In this document: positions 1-8,947 of the stretch, in pieces
Layout of the letters: every line of letters starts with the position of its first letter
Numbering within the stretch: position 1 is the first letter of the stretch
Origin: Corynebacterium meitnerae
GTDB lineage: Bacteria; Actinomycetota; Actinomycetes; Mycobacteriales; Mycobacteriaceae
Direction: 5' to 3'
DNA length: 64,000 nt
Assembly (NCBI RefSeq): GCF_027570075.1
Contig: NZ_JAKMUS010000007.1
Span: forward strand, 40,486-104,485
Notes under the pieces: model-generated
The model's database searches: none
Told to the model about the DNA's origin: nothing
What the model saw: only the letters and a program-made list of their open reading frames with translations
Position numbers and translations under genes: made by a program

Positions 1-1616
1 AGAAGAAGCCACAGAACAAGCAGGAGAAGCAGGAAAAGCCGGAGAAGCCCGCTCAGAAGGAGCAGGGCCAGGAGCAGGACGATCAGCGTTATGAGTCCCG
101 CTCCGCAGCTCGCCGCGCGCGCCGCAACCGCGCGAAGCATGCCGAGCAGGAGCAGAACGACAACTCTGAGAGCTCTTCGCGTAACGACGATCGATCGGAC
201 CGCAACAACCGCGATAACCGCGACAACAACGACGGTCAGGGCTCTGATCGGGATGGCCGTGATAACCGCGACAACCGTGGTGGTCGGAACAACCGCGACA
301 ACCGCGACAACCGCGATGGTGACGGCAATGGCCGCCGTGGTCGCCGCAATCGCCGTAACCGCCGTAACCGTGACAACCACAATGGTGGCGGCAACAACGG
401 TGGCAATAACAACGGCAACAACAACCAGGACTTTGATCCGGAGGATCTGCAGGAAGTCGCTGGCATCGTGGACATCGTTGACAACAACGCCGCGTTTGTC
501 CGCACGACCGGTTACCGGGCGAACCAGGCCGACGTGTTCATCAATAACAACCTTGTGCGCCGTTGCGGTCTGCGCTCCGGCGATGCGGTGATTGGTCAGG
601 TTCGTGCGAACGGCCAGAGTCACTCCCACGGCAGTGGCCGTAACCGTCAGCGCTACAACCAGCTGGTGCGCGTGGATTCCATCAACGGCATGACCGTTGA
701 GGACGCGAAGCAGCGCCCCGAGTTCCACAAGCTCACGCCGCTGTACCCGAACCAGCGTCTGCGCCTGGAGACGGAGCCGAACATCCTGACCACGCGTGTG
801 ATCGACCTGGTCATGCCGATTGGTAAGGGCCAGCGTGCACTCATCGTCTCCCCGCCGAAGGCTGGTAAGACGACGATTCTGCAGAACATCGCGAATGCGA
901 TCGCGCAGAACAACCCGGAGTGCTACCTCATGGTCGTGCTCGTGGACGAGCGCCCGGAGGAAGTTACGGACATGCAGCGCTCCGTCAAGGGTGAGGTTAT
1001 CGCCTCCACCTTTGACCGCCCGCCGAGCGAGCACACCGCGGTTGCGGAGCTCGCGATTGAGCGCGCGAAGCGCCTCGTGGAGATGGGCCAGGACGTTGTG
1101 GTCCTGCTGGATTCCATCACCCGCCTTGGCCGTGCGTACAACAACTCCTCGCCGGCATCGGGCCGCATCCTCTCTGGTGGTGTGGACTCCAACGCGCTGT
1201 ACCCGCCGAAGCGTTTCCTGGGTGCTGCCCGCAACATCGAGGACGGTGGCTCCCTGACCATCATCGCTACGGCGATGGTGGAGACCGGTTCCGCTGGTGA
1301 CACGGTGATCTTCGAGGAATTCAAGGGCACCGGTAACGCGGAGCTCAAGCTCGACCGCAAGATCGCTGAGCGCCGCGTGTTCCCGGCCGTGGACGTCAAC
1401 CCGTCCGGCACACGCAAGGACGAGCTGCTGCTCGCCCCGGAGGAAGCCCGCGTCATGCACAAGCTGCGCCGCATCCTCTCCGCGCTGGATCCGCAGGCCG
1501 CTATTGACCTGCTGATCAAGCAGCTGAAGAAGACCAAGAACAACGGTGAGTTCCTCGTTGGTGTTGCGCAGTCTGCGCCGATGGCCGCTGATGTGGATAC
1601 AGAGGAGTACCAGTAA
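1..1616 (+). CDS. rho: Transcription termination factor Rho (5' end outside window)
   Basis: Hexameric RNA-dependent ATPase that ends transcription by threading nascent RNA. The frame is open from base 3 to TAA at 1614-1616, giving 537 residues; the true start lies upstream. About the first 145 visible residues are an insertion rich in Asn, Arg, Asp and Gly, with NRDNRD-like runs, before the RNA-binding core begins near FDPEDLQEVAGI. The motor follows: P-loop SPPKAGKTT, Walker B region VVLVDERPEE, VVLLDSITRL, and R-loop region NPSGTRKDELLL. Disordered N-terminal inserts are usual in actinobacterial Rho and add RNA affinity. prfA starts on the next base, so the two are probably co-transcribed. 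Confidence 0.97.
   Translation, partial: KKPQNKQEKQEKPEKPAQKEQGQEQDDQRYESRSAARRARRNRAKHAEQEQNDNSESSSRNDDRSDRNNRDNRDNNDGQGSDRDGRDNRDNRGGRNNRDNRDNRDGDGNGRRGRRNRRNRRNRDNHNGGGNNGGNNNGNNNQDFDPEDLQEVAGIVDIVDNNAAFVRTTGYRANQADVFINNNLVRRCGLRSGDAVIGQVRANGQSHSHGSGRNRQRYNQLVRVDSINGMTVEDAKQRPEFHKLTPLYPNQRLRLETEPNILTTRVIDLVMPIGKGQRALIVSPPKAGKTTILQNIANAIAQNNPECYLMVVLVDERPEEVTDMQRSVKGEVIASTFDRPPSEHTAVAELAIERAKRLVEMGQDVVVLLDSITRLGRAYNNSSPASGRILSGGVDSNALYPPKRFLGAARNIEDGGSLTIIATAMVETGSAGDTVIFEEFKGTGNAELKLDRKIAERRVFPAVDVNPSGTRKDELLLAPEEARVMHKLRRILSALDPQAAIDLLIKQLKKTKNNGEFLVGVAQSAPMAADVDTEEYQ
203..420 (+). repeat. Degenerate tandem repeat encoding Asn/Arg/Asp-rich Rho insertion
   Basis: Short imperfect repeats of the type cgcgacaac and cgtaaccgc run through this stretch of rho. 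They encode RDN, NRD and RRN units, ending in a Gly/Asn run. The pattern is typical of a low-complexity RNA-binding insertion that changes length by slippage. Confidence 0.8.
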
Positions 1617-2696
1617 ATGGCCGGATCACACGTATCACTCGTTGATGACTATGTGTCTGAGTACCAGGGCATCCAAGCCCAGATGTCAGACCCAGAGGTT
1701 GTCGGCGACCAGGACCTGTTCCGCAAGCTGTCTAAGCGTTACGCGCAGCTGCAGCCGATCATCAACGTGAACAACGACCTCAACCAGGCGCGCGAGGACC
1801 ACGAGGCAGCCAAGGAAATGGCCTCCGAGGACAAGGAATTCGCCGAAGAGGCAACCCGCCTTGAAGGTGAGATTGTCCGCCTGGAGGAGGAGTTGGCGGA
1901 TCTGCTCGCCCCACGCGATGAGCACGATCCGGATGACGTGATCATGGAGATCAAGGCTGGTGCCGGTGGGGAAGAGGCCGCTCTGTTCGCGGCCGACCTT
2001 GCCCGCATGTACCAGAAATACGCTGAGAAGCATGGCTTGAGCTGGGATGTCTTGGACGTCTCTGAGTCTGATCTCGGCGGTGTGAAGGACATGACGGTGT
2101 CTGTGACCATGAAGAATCCATCCCGTGATGGCGCGTGGTCCATGCTCAAGTTTGAGGGTGGCGTGCACCGCGTGCAGCGCATCCCCGTGACGGAATCGCA
2201 GGGCCGTATCCAGACGTCCGCTGCTGGTGTCTATGTCTTCCCGGAGACCGAAGAGGTCGGCGACGTTCAGATCGATGAGAAGGATCTGCGTGTTGACGTC
2301 TACCGTTCCTCCGGTAAGGGTGGCCAGGGCGTGAACACGACGGACTCCGCTGTGCGTATCACCCACCTGCCCACGGGCATTGTGGTGACCTGTCAGAAGG
2401 AACGTTCGCAGATTCAGAACCGTGCGCGCGCGATGCAGGTTCTGCAGGCTCGCCTGGAGCAGATCGAACGCGAGAAGGCTGAGGCAGAAGCCGCTGAGGG
2501 TCGTGCTTCGCAGGTGCGCAACATGGACCGCTCGGAGCGCATCCGTACGTACAACTGGCCGGAGAACCGTATCTCGGATCACCGCATCGGTTTTAAGGCC
2601 AACAACCTTGACTCGGTGCTCGATGGCAACATGGATGACCTGATCACCGCTCTGCAGACGCATGAGCGCCAGGAGCGACTCGAGGCGGAGCACTAG
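1617..2696 (+). CDS. prfA: Peptide chain release factor 1
   Basis: Recognises UAA and UAG stop codons and triggers peptide release on the ribosome. The 359-residue protein has the family's normal length. It carries the tripeptide anticodon motif PVT (residues 190-192, where E. coli RF1 has PAT) and the catalytic GGQ loop (235-237) in [16 protein letters not shown]. The N-terminal third is a charged helical hairpin domain. ATG follows the rho stop directly (TAA then ATG), so translation is probably coupled. Its modifying enzyme PrmC is encoded next, as in most bacteria. Confidence 0.98.
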   Translation: MAGSHVSLVDDYVSEYQGIQAQMSDPEVVGDQDLFRKLSKRYAQLQPIINVNNDLNQAREDHEAAKEMASEDKEFAEEATRLEGEIVRLEEELADLLAPRDEHDPDDVIMEIKAGAGGEEAALFAADLARMYQKYAEKHGLSWDVLDVSESDLGGVKDMTVSVTMKNPSRDGAWSMLKFEGGVHRVQRIPVTESQGRIQTSAAGVYVFPETEEVGDVQIDEKDLRVDVYRSSGKGGQGVNTTDSAVRITHLPTGIVVTCQKERSQIQNRARAMQVLQARLEQIEREKAEAEAAEGRASQVRNMDRSERIRTYNWPENRISDHRIGFKANNLDSVLDGNMDDLITALQTHERQERLEAEH

Positions 2697-2700
2697 TCCA

Positions 2701-3606
2701 GTGCGCTGGAACTCACCCGAGCTCGCATCGCTTATCGACGATGCCCGGCGCCGCTTCACCCACGCCGGCATCGCATCCCCCGACGTCGACGCGACTGTGA
2801 TCGCGGCGGCGCTTTTGGGGGAGTCATCCCGTTTGGCCTTGCGTTTTTATTCCCCAGATCAAATTCCCGCGTCCTTCGCTGTCGCCTATGAGGCGGCAGT
2901 AAAGCGGCGTGAGAAGCGTGAGCCGCTGCAGCACATTGTGGGCTCAGCACCCTTTGGGATTCTTGATCTCAGGGTTGGTCCCGGCGTGTTCATTCCGCGC
3001 CCGGAAACGGAAGTGCTTGCTGAATGGGCAGTGACGGAATTTGAAAAGCTCAGCGAGGAATACGAAGGCCAGCCGGATGAGTCCATCATCGTGGACTTGG
3101 GCACAGGGTCTGGTGCGTTGGCGATCTACATTGACCAGCGCGTGCAGGCTGATGAGGTCATCGGCGTGGACCTGTCACCGGTTGCGGTTGAAGCTGCCAT
3201 GGACAATGCACACGAGCACGGCTCCGCTGTCCGCATCATCGAGGGCGATATGACGGATCCGGATCTGCTCAGCGAGTATTCCGGGCGCGTTGCCATGGTT
3301 GTCTCCAACCCGCCGTACGTGCCTTTTGCTCCGCAGGAAGCAGGATTGCTGGATCCGGAGGTCTACCACGACCCGGAAACAGCAGTTTTCTCTGGTGAGG
3401 ACGGCATGGACGCCATCCGTGGCCTCATCCCGGTTGCAGCGCGTCTGCTCATGCCCGGCGGGCTGCTGGGGATTGAGCATGATGATTCGACGGCGGCGGT
3501 GACCCGGGAACTCGTGGAAAAGCAAGGCTGCTTTGAACACGTCCGAAACCTAAAAGACCTCACTGGTCGGGACAGGTTTGTCACCGCGAGTAAGGTACAA
3601 CCCTAA
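2701..3606 (+). CDS. prmC: Release factor glutamine N5-methyltransferase
   Basis: Methylates the Gln of the GGQ motif in release factors, using S-adenosylmethionine. The 301-aa protein has an N-terminal helical substrate-binding domain and a Rossmann methyltransferase domain with SAM motif VDLGTGSGALA and the catalytic NPPY tetrad at residues 203-206. I chose the GTG at 2701, four bases after the prfA stop, with aggcggag upstream. An in-frame ATG at 2662 would lie inside prfA and adds residues unlike the family. Coupled to prfA, which encodes a substrate. Confidence 0.95.
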   Translation: MRWNSPELASLIDDARRRFTHAGIASPDVDATVIAAALLGESSRLALRFYSPDQIPASFAVAYEAAVKRREKREPLQHIVGSAPFGILDLRVGPGVFIPRPETEVLAEWAVTEFEKLSEEYEGQPDESIIVDLGTGSGALAIYIDQRVQADEVIGVDLSPVAVEAAMDNAHEHGSAVRIIEGDMTDPDLLSEYSGRVAMVVSNPPYVPFAPQEAGLLDPEVYHDPETAVFSGEDGMDAIRGLIPVAARLLMPGGLLGIEHDDSTAAVTRELVEKQGCFEHVRNLKDLTGRDRFVTASKVQP

Positions 3607-3623
3607 AAGGAGGATCATCGCCG

Positions 3624-4289
3624 ATGCCGAGCAGAGTGTATGACTGCCTGGACCCACAGGGCCGCAAAGAAGGTATTGAGGCTGCCGCAGCCGCTGTTAA
3701 GGCTGGCCAGTGCGTGGTGCTGCCCACCGATACCGTGTATGGAATCGGCGCGGACGCATTCAACCCGGACGCCTGCGCCAAGTTGTTAGCCACGAAGCGC
3801 CGTGGCCCGGATATGCCGATTCCTGTGCTCGTGGGCTCATGGACCACGATTCAGGGGCTGGTGCGAGAGTTCACGGACACCGCAAAAACTCTCGTTGAAG
3901 CGTTTTGGCCTGGTGGCCTGTCCATCGTTGTGCCCGAAGCCCCTTCTTTGCCGTGGAACCTGGGCGATACCCGCGGTACCGTGCTCCTGCGCATGCCGTT
4001 GCAGCCGGTGGCAATTGAGCTCCTCCGTGAGGTTGGTCCGATGGCTGTGTCGAGCGCGAATATCTCCGGTCAGCCGCCGGCAGTGACCGCTGTTGGCGCG
4101 CGCAACCAATTCGGCGAAGCTGTTCAGACCTATCTCGATGGCGGTAAGGCTGAGGTGGGGGAGCCATCCACCATCATCGATATTTCTGGTCCGCGTCCTG
4201 TCATTCTGCGTGAAGGCGCCATCGCGGCGGAGCGTATTGGTGAAGTTCTTGGACTTGACCCGGAGGACTTGCGGCGGAAGGACCGCTAA
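3624..4289 (+). CDS. tsaC: Threonylcarbamoyl-AMP synthase (YrdC/Sua5 family)
   Basis: Makes threonylcarbamoyl-adenylate from Thr, bicarbonate and ATP, the first step of the t6A37 modification of ANN-decoding tRNAs. The 221 residues form a single YrdC domain with no C-terminal Sua5 extension. Recognisable segments are VLPTDTVYGIGADA, the basic KRRGPDMPIPVLV loop and MAVSSANISGQPPA. A strong Shine-Dalgarno (aaaaggagg, 3605-3613) supports ATG 3624. It sits in the rho-prfA-prmC-wecA run, the usual actinobacterial order. Confidence 0.95.
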   Translation: MPSRVYDCLDPQGRKEGIEAAAAAVKAGQCVVLPTDTVYGIGADAFNPDACAKLLATKRRGPDMPIPVLVGSWTTIQGLVREFTDTAKTLVEAFWPGGLSIVVPEAPSLPWNLGDTRGTVLLRMPLQPVAIELLREVGPMAVSSANISGQPPAVTAVGARNQFGEAVQTYLDGGKAEVGEPSTIIDISGPRPVILREGAIAAERIGEVLGLDPEDLRRKDR

Positions 4290-4292
4290 CTC

Positions 4293-5441
4293 ATGACGGG
4301 AAGCGGCGTACCTCTGCGCGAGCTTGGCCTGGTGATCCTCCTTGCGGCAGTGATCACCTACTTGGCCACCGGTCCTGTGCGCTCATACCTCGTGCGCACC
4401 GGCCGCGTCGCAGAGATTCGCGCCCGTGATGTACACACGCAACCCACCCCGAGTCTCGGTGGTGTGGCCATGTTCACGGGCTTTTTGTCTGCGATTTTCT
4501 TGGCGATGCAGTTGCCGGCGCTCACCCGCGGATTTGCCCCGGTCACACCAGAAATGACAGCGGTTGTGGTGGGAGCCTTCCTCATCGTCGTCGTCGGCGT
4601 CATCGATGACCTCTACGAGCTCGGGGCGCTCGCGAAATTCGCGGGCCAACTCTTAGCGGCACTCACTGTCTCCGTCATGGGCCTGTCCTACAACGTCATC
4701 TTTTTGCCTATCGACGGCGGCACCACCCTCATCCTCGACCGCACCCAAGGCATCATCCTGTCCACGCTGATCATTGTGACCTTGGTGAATGCCTTTAACT
4801 TCGTCGACGGAATCGATGGGCTTTGCGCTGGCCTTGGCCTTATTGCGGGTGGCGCGATTTTGTTGTTCTCTTTGACGCTGCTCCACGACCAGGGTGGGGC
4901 AGTGTCTGCTTATCCGCCCGCGATCATCTGTGCGGGCATGGTGGGGATGTGTGCTGGCATTTTGCCCCACAATTTTGAGCCGGCCCGCATCTTCATGGGG
5001 GATACCGGCGCAATGCTCATTGGCTTGCTCTTGGCAGCTGCGTCGATTTCTGCATCCGGCAAGATCAACCTTGCTTTGTACGGCACCGCTGATGTCGTCG
5101 CCCTGATCAGCCCGTTCATCGTCGTGCTGGCGGCGATTGCTCTGCCGGTGGCGGATCTTGTCATGGCTGTGGTCCGGCGCGTGTCCCAGGGCAAGAGCCC
5201 ATTTTCCGCGGACCGCCAGCACATCCATCACCGGTTGCTCGCCCTGGGGCATACCCACCGCCGCACCGTCCTGGTGCTGTACATGTGGGTTTCCGCCATC
5301 GGCTTTGGCACCGTGAGCTTCTCCATCTTCCCGGCACGCTATGCTGCGCTGTTACTCATCGTCTCCGTTCTTCTGGCCGCAGCGGCTACCGCGGTGCCAG
5401 TCTTTCAGGGCAAGATCGGGCCGGTTAGCGCGAACGAGTAG
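4293..5441 (+). CDS. wecA: Undecaprenyl-phosphate GlcNAc-1-phosphate transferase family
   Basis: Integral membrane transferase of the WecA/MraY superfamily. The corynebacterial and mycobacterial members start linker-unit synthesis for arabinogalactan by moving GlcNAc-1-P onto decaprenyl phosphate. The 382 residues contain about eleven hydrophobic segments, the aspartate pair in VIDDLYEL, the NFVDGIDGL motif, FMGDTGAM, and the histidine loop RQHIHHRL typical of the WecA branch rather than MraY. ATG lies three bases after the tsaC stop, so the two are probably coupled. The exact lipid acceptor is inferred from the taxon. Confidence 0.93.
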   Translation: MTGSGVPLRELGLVILLAAVITYLATGPVRSYLVRTGRVAEIRARDVHTQPTPSLGGVAMFTGFLSAIFLAMQLPALTRGFAPVTPEMTAVVVGAFLIVVVGVIDDLYELGALAKFAGQLLAALTVSVMGLSYNVIFLPIDGGTTLILDRTQGIILSTLIIVTLVNAFNFVDGIDGLCAGLGLIAGGAILLFSLTLLHDQGGAVSAYPPAIICAGMVGMCAGILPHNFEPARIFMGDTGAMLIGLLLAAASISASGKINLALYGTADVVALISPFIVVLAAIALPVADLVMAVVRRVSQGKSPFSADRQHIHHRLLALGHTHRRTVLVLYMWVSAIGFGTVSFSIFPARYAALLLIVSVLLAAAATAVPVFQGKIGPVSANE

Positions 5442-5452
5442 GATATGGGAGC

Positions 5453-5890
5453 GTGACTTCCTCAACCACTCCCGTAGAGAACCCCGCTGAGTTCGACGAC
5501 CCGCAGGCGCCCCTCAAGCGCGCCCTCAAACTTGGCGGCTGGGCCCTCGTTGTCCTGACCATCGTTTCCCTTGCAGTTTGGGGCGGAATGCGTGATCTGC
5601 CTGGCATCTGGGGCGTTCTTATTGGCGCCGCGATTGGCGGGGGATTTGTTCTGCTGACTGTGGTGTCGGTTCTGGCCACCTCGAATACGTCGCCAAGCAC
5701 CACGATGGCCGTTGTGCTGGGAAGCTGGACGCTCAAGCTCGTCGTTTTGATCGCGGTGCTTTTTGTTCTTCGAGGCATGGACTTTTATGACACAGCTGCG
5801 CTCGGCGTGACCGTGATCCTGGCGCTCATCGTTGTCCTGGGCTCTGAGGTCTGGGGCATCATGACCACGCGTGCCACATACGTGGGCTAA
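5453..5890 (+). CDS. AtpI-like four-helix membrane protein upstream of atp operon
   Basis: A 145-aa protein with a short polar N-terminus (to about residue 30) and four predicted membrane segments: GGWALVVLTIVSLAVWG, WGVLIGAAIGGGFVLLTVV, VVLGSWTLKLVVLIAVLFVL and AALGVTVILALIVVLGSEVWG. Position and topology match the poorly conserved AtpI-type protein encoded before ATP synthase operons, which helps assemble the c-ring or import ions. GTG 5453 is the only reasonable start. A strong terminator separates it from atpB, so here it belongs transcriptionally with wecA. Function inferred from context. Confidence 0.75.
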   Translation: MTSSTTPVENPAEFDDPQAPLKRALKLGGWALVVLTIVSLAVWGGMRDLPGIWGVLIGAAIGGGFVLLTVVSVLATSNTSPSTTMAVVLGSWTLKLVVLIAVLFVLRGMDFYDTAALGVTVILALIVVLGSEVWGIMTTRATYVG

Positions 5891-5900
5891 GTCTTCGGAT

Positions 5901-5936
5901 AAAAAGGGCGCGGGGCGACACTGCCGCGCCCTTTTT
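5901..5936 (+). terminator. Intrinsic terminator after atpI-like gene
   Basis: Perfect 13-bp stem: aaaaagggcgcgg (5901-5913) pairs with ccgcgcccttttt (5924-5936) around a 10-nt loop and ends in a T-run. Because the A-run and T-run mirror each other, it may work in both directions. Confidence 0.93.
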
Positions 5937-5937
5937 C

Positions 5938-6273
5938 TCTCCCCCTGAAGAGCTCCTGTGACTGAGCTAACAAACGCCTATGACCAGCCTTAATGGGGTC
6001 CGGTGGGAGAGTGCCCACTTTTGGGTGCGACAAGCTCCCCCCAACATGCCCGTTTCTACGGATCGGCTGATAGGCTAATCGCGGGTTAGAAGGAGAGAGC
6101 TACACCTTTTGGGGTTACCTGCCCGCTTCTTCTAGATCATCCCCTGCACCGCGGTAGCTGATGTGCGACGGAGTCCGCCGCGGGAGGCAGATTTTGAAGA
6201 CGTCCATCGCACCGCACATGAAAATTGTGCGGCCCGAGAACGGGAGAGAACGCTGAGCGTTGCAACTTTGGCC
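5938..6273 (+). promoter_or_regulatory. Promoter region and long leader of the atp operon
   Basis: No convincing gene lies between the upstream terminator and atpB. A -10-like TAGGCT sits at 6071-6076. If used, it gives a leader of about 190 nt. That leader holds a hairpin with 7-bp arms, ccgcaca (6212-6218) and tgtgcgg (6226-6232), just ahead of atpB. The atpB frame stays open upstream to 6163, but those codons do not resemble subunit a. Confidence 0.5.
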
Positions 6274-7071
6274 ATGAAGGGTAGCTTCCACGTACCCGAA
6301 CTGGACCCAGAATTTTTCCCGGGGCAATACTACGGCCAAATGCTGGGGGAGGACTTCCTCGGCGGTTGGTTCGCGCTGGACCGCATCATGATTGTGCGCC
6401 TGTTCATGGCGCTCATCCTTGTGGTTCTTTTTGCAATCGCCTTCCGGAACCCGAAGCTGGTTCCGTCTGGTCTGCAAAACCTTGGTGAGGTCGCAGTGGA
6501 CTTTGTCCGCCTGCACATCGCTGAGGACATCTTGGGCAAGAAGGAGGGTCGTCGATTCCTTCCGGTTATCGCCACGATCTTCTTCACAGTGCTCTTCATG
6601 AACGTGGCCACGATCATCCCTGGCCTGAACATTTCGCCTAGCTCCCGTATCGGTCTTCCGATCGTGCTGGCAGTGGTCGGGTACTTCACGATGATCTACG
6701 CGGGCGCTGCCCGTCACGGCTTCGGCAAATACGTGAAGCACTCACTCGTGATTCCTAACTTGCCTCCGGCACTTCACCTTTTGGTTGTGCCGATCGAGTT
6801 CTTCTCGACATTCATTCTGCGCCCGGTCACCCTGGCTCTTCGTCTTATGGCGAACTTCCTGGCTGGCCACATCATTCTCGTCCTTCTGTACTCTGCTACG
6901 AACTTCTTCTTCTGGCAGCTGAACGCTTGGACGGCACTGAGTGGCATGACCTTGATCGCAGCGATCCTGTTCACCCTGTACGAGTTGATTGTTATCTTCC
7001 TGCAGGCGTACATCTTCGCCCTTCTGGTCGCGGTGTACATCGAGCTGTCGTTGCACGCAGATTCGCACTAG
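6274..7071 (+). CDS. atpB: ATP synthase Fo subunit a
   Basis: Membrane stator that forms the two proton half-channels against the c-ring. The 265 residues begin MKGSFHVPELDPEFFPG, the conserved corynebacterial start. The essential channel arginine is R190 in LALRLMANFLAGH, and the C-terminal helix is rich in Ile and Leu. I chose ATG 6274 by protein similarity although the best purine run (gggagaga, 6242-6249) lies 24 nt upstream. A TTG at 6268 is possible. First gene of an eight-gene operon in the order B-E-F-H-A-G-D-C. Confidence 0.95.
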   Translation: MKGSFHVPELDPEFFPGQYYGQMLGEDFLGGWFALDRIMIVRLFMALILVVLFAIAFRNPKLVPSGLQNLGEVAVDFVRLHIAEDILGKKEGRRFLPVIATIFFTVLFMNVATIIPGLNISPSSRIGLPIVLAVVGYFTMIYAGAARHGFGKYVKHSLVIPNLPPALHLLVVPIEFFSTFILRPVTLALRLMANFLAGHIILVLLYSATNFFFWQLNAWTALSGMTLIAAILFTLYELIVIFLQAYIFALLVAVYIELSLHADSH

Positions 7072-7104
7072 TCAGGCGCGAACTGACTGACACTGGCCAA
7101 CTGA

Positions 7105-7422
<318 letters not shown>

Positions 7423-7475
7423 AGAAACTCTTCAACCCAGAAGTTTCGTAAAACCATTTAGATCAGGAGCACCGC

Positions 7476-8057
7476 ATGACGAACGTCATCTACCTACTTG
7501 CAGCCGAGGGGGCAGAGCAGTTCCCGCTTGAGGGCGGTAACTCCATCCTGCTGCCGAAGGCTTACGACATCGTCTGGTCTCTCGTCGTCTTCCTCGTCAT
7601 CTTCTTGCTCTTCTGGAAGTTTGTGCTTCCGAAGTTCCAGGAAGTGCTCGCGGAGCGCGAAGACAAGATCAAGGGCGGTATCGAGCGGGCTGAGACCGCA
7701 CAAGCGCAGGCAAAGGCTGCTCTGGAAAAGAACAACGCTCAACTCGCTGAGGCACGCGCCGAAGCTGCGGAGATCCGCGAAGCTGCCCGTCAAAAGGGCA
7801 AGGAGATCGAAGCAGAGGCACGCGTCAAGGCTGAGGAAGAGTCCCGTCGCATTGTCGAATCTGGTGAGAAGCAGCTGCTGGCCTCGCGTGAGCAGGTCGT
7901 CGCAGAGCTTCGCAACGAGCTGGGCCAGAACTCTATCAACCTCGCTGAGGAGCTCCTCGGTGCTGAGTTGTCGGATTCCACCCGCCGCTCCAACACCATC
8001 GACAACTTCCTGAGCCAGCTGGACACCGTGTCCGCACGCTCGGCTACCCGGAAGTGA
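7476..8057 (+). CDS. atpF: ATP synthase Fo subunit b
   Basis: Peripheral-stalk subunit of 193 residues. One membrane helix (about 28-50, [21 protein letters not shown]) is followed by a long charged coiled coil rich in Glu, Ala, Lys and Arg that reaches F1. ATG 7476 is preceded by atcaggagcaccgc. Its stop overlaps the upstream possible GTG of atpH, so the two are probably translationally coupled. In mycobacteria a second b is fused to delta; here the genes are separate. Confidence 0.95.
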   Translation: MTNVIYLLAAEGAEQFPLEGGNSILLPKAYDIVWSLVVFLVIFLLFWKFVLPKFQEVLAEREDKIKGGIERAETAQAQAKAALEKNNAQLAEARAEAAEIREAARQKGKEIEAEARVKAEEESRRIVESGEKQLLASREQVVAELRNELGQNSINLAEELLGAELSDSTRRSNTIDNFLSQLDTVSARSATRK

Positions 8058-8065
8058 GGGCGTCG

Positions 8066-8905
8066 ATGAGAGCAGCGAGCCGCGAAGCACTGTCGAATGT
8101 TGCGCAGAAACTGGACGCGTTCATTCGTGACACCGACAGCGCTGACACCGTTTCCGTAGCAGCCCAGACCGGCACCGAGCTGTTCCTTGTTGTGGACCAG
8201 CTTGAGAAGGACCGCACTCTGCGCGTTGCCGTTGCTGATGCTTCCCTCAAGGAAGAGCAGCGCACCGGGATTATCAGCGAGGTCTTCGGCAACAAGGTTG
8301 CCGAGCCGACCTTGAACATCCTGCGTGAGGCAGCAGCACAGGTCTGGTCCACGCCGCGCGAGTTCCGTGCAGGACTCGTCCACCTGGGCCGTCGCGCACT
8401 TCTGCGCGGCGCAGAGAGCGAAGGCAAGTTGGAAACTGTCGAAGAGGAACTCTTCGCACTTTCCCGCCTCCTCGAGCGCGAAAGCGAACTCACCCAGCTG
8501 CTGTCCGACCGCACTGCCACCGCAGACCAGAAGCGATCCCTTCTGGCCAACGTGCTCTACGGCAAGGTGACTATGTACACCGAAGCCCTGGCACTCCAGG
8601 TGGTGGGTCGTCCCGAGAAGAACCCGGTCGACGATATTGCGGGCATCTCCCGCGAATCGGCCGAGTTGACCGGCAAGACCGTTGCAGAGGTCACCTCCGC
8701 AACCGAGCTTTCCGCTTCTCAGCGCGACGCATTGGCAGAAAAGCTAGGCAAGATTTACGGCCGCGAGATGGCTATCCACACTGAGGTTGACCCCAGCCTC
8801 CTCGGCGGTGTGACCATCCGCGTTGGCGACGAGCAGATTGACGGCTCCACGCGTGGCAAGCTTGCCCGCCTGCGTGCCGACATGGCTGCCAACACGGCTT
8901 ACTAG
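8066..8905 (+). CDS. atpH: ATP synthase F1 subunit delta (long form)
   Basis: Joins the peripheral stalk to the top of the alpha/beta hexamer. The C-terminal half is the classic OSCP/delta domain (ALALQVVGRPEKNPVDD, then LLGGVTIRVGDEQIDGSTRGKLARL). At 279 residues it is about 100 longer than E. coli delta and resembles the C-terminal part of the mycobacterial b-delta fusion. I prefer ATG 8066, which has gaggg at 8056-8060 with 5-nt spacing. A GTG at 8054 overlapping the atpF stop is the alternative. Confidence 0.93.
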   Translation: MRAASREALSNVAQKLDAFIRDTDSADTVSVAAQTGTELFLVVDQLEKDRTLRVAVADASLKEEQRTGIISEVFGNKVAEPTLNILREAAAQVWSTPREFRAGLVHLGRRALLRGAESEGKLETVEEELFALSRLLERESELTQLLSDRTATADQKRSLLANVLYGKVTMYTEALALQVVGRPEKNPVDDIAGISRESAELTGKTVAEVTSATELSASQRDALAEKLGKIYGREMAIHTEVDPSLLGGVTIRVGDEQIDGSTRGKLARLRADMAANTAY

Positions 8906-8947
8906 AACAAAAATATGCTGGAAGAATCTACCGAGAGCAGGAAGAAC

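Noticed and set aside
203..420. Possible CRISPR array from regular short repeats
   Set aside because: Units are 6-9 bp, in frame, without spacers, and encode part of Rho.
91..591. Thr/Ala-rich 166-codon frame in another frame of rho
   Set aside because: It is a by-product of the repetitive codons in the Rho insertion.
6163..6273. An N-terminal extension of AtpB starting at 6163
   Set aside because: The 37 extra residues are charged, unlike subunit a, and contain the leader hairpin; conservation starts at 6274.
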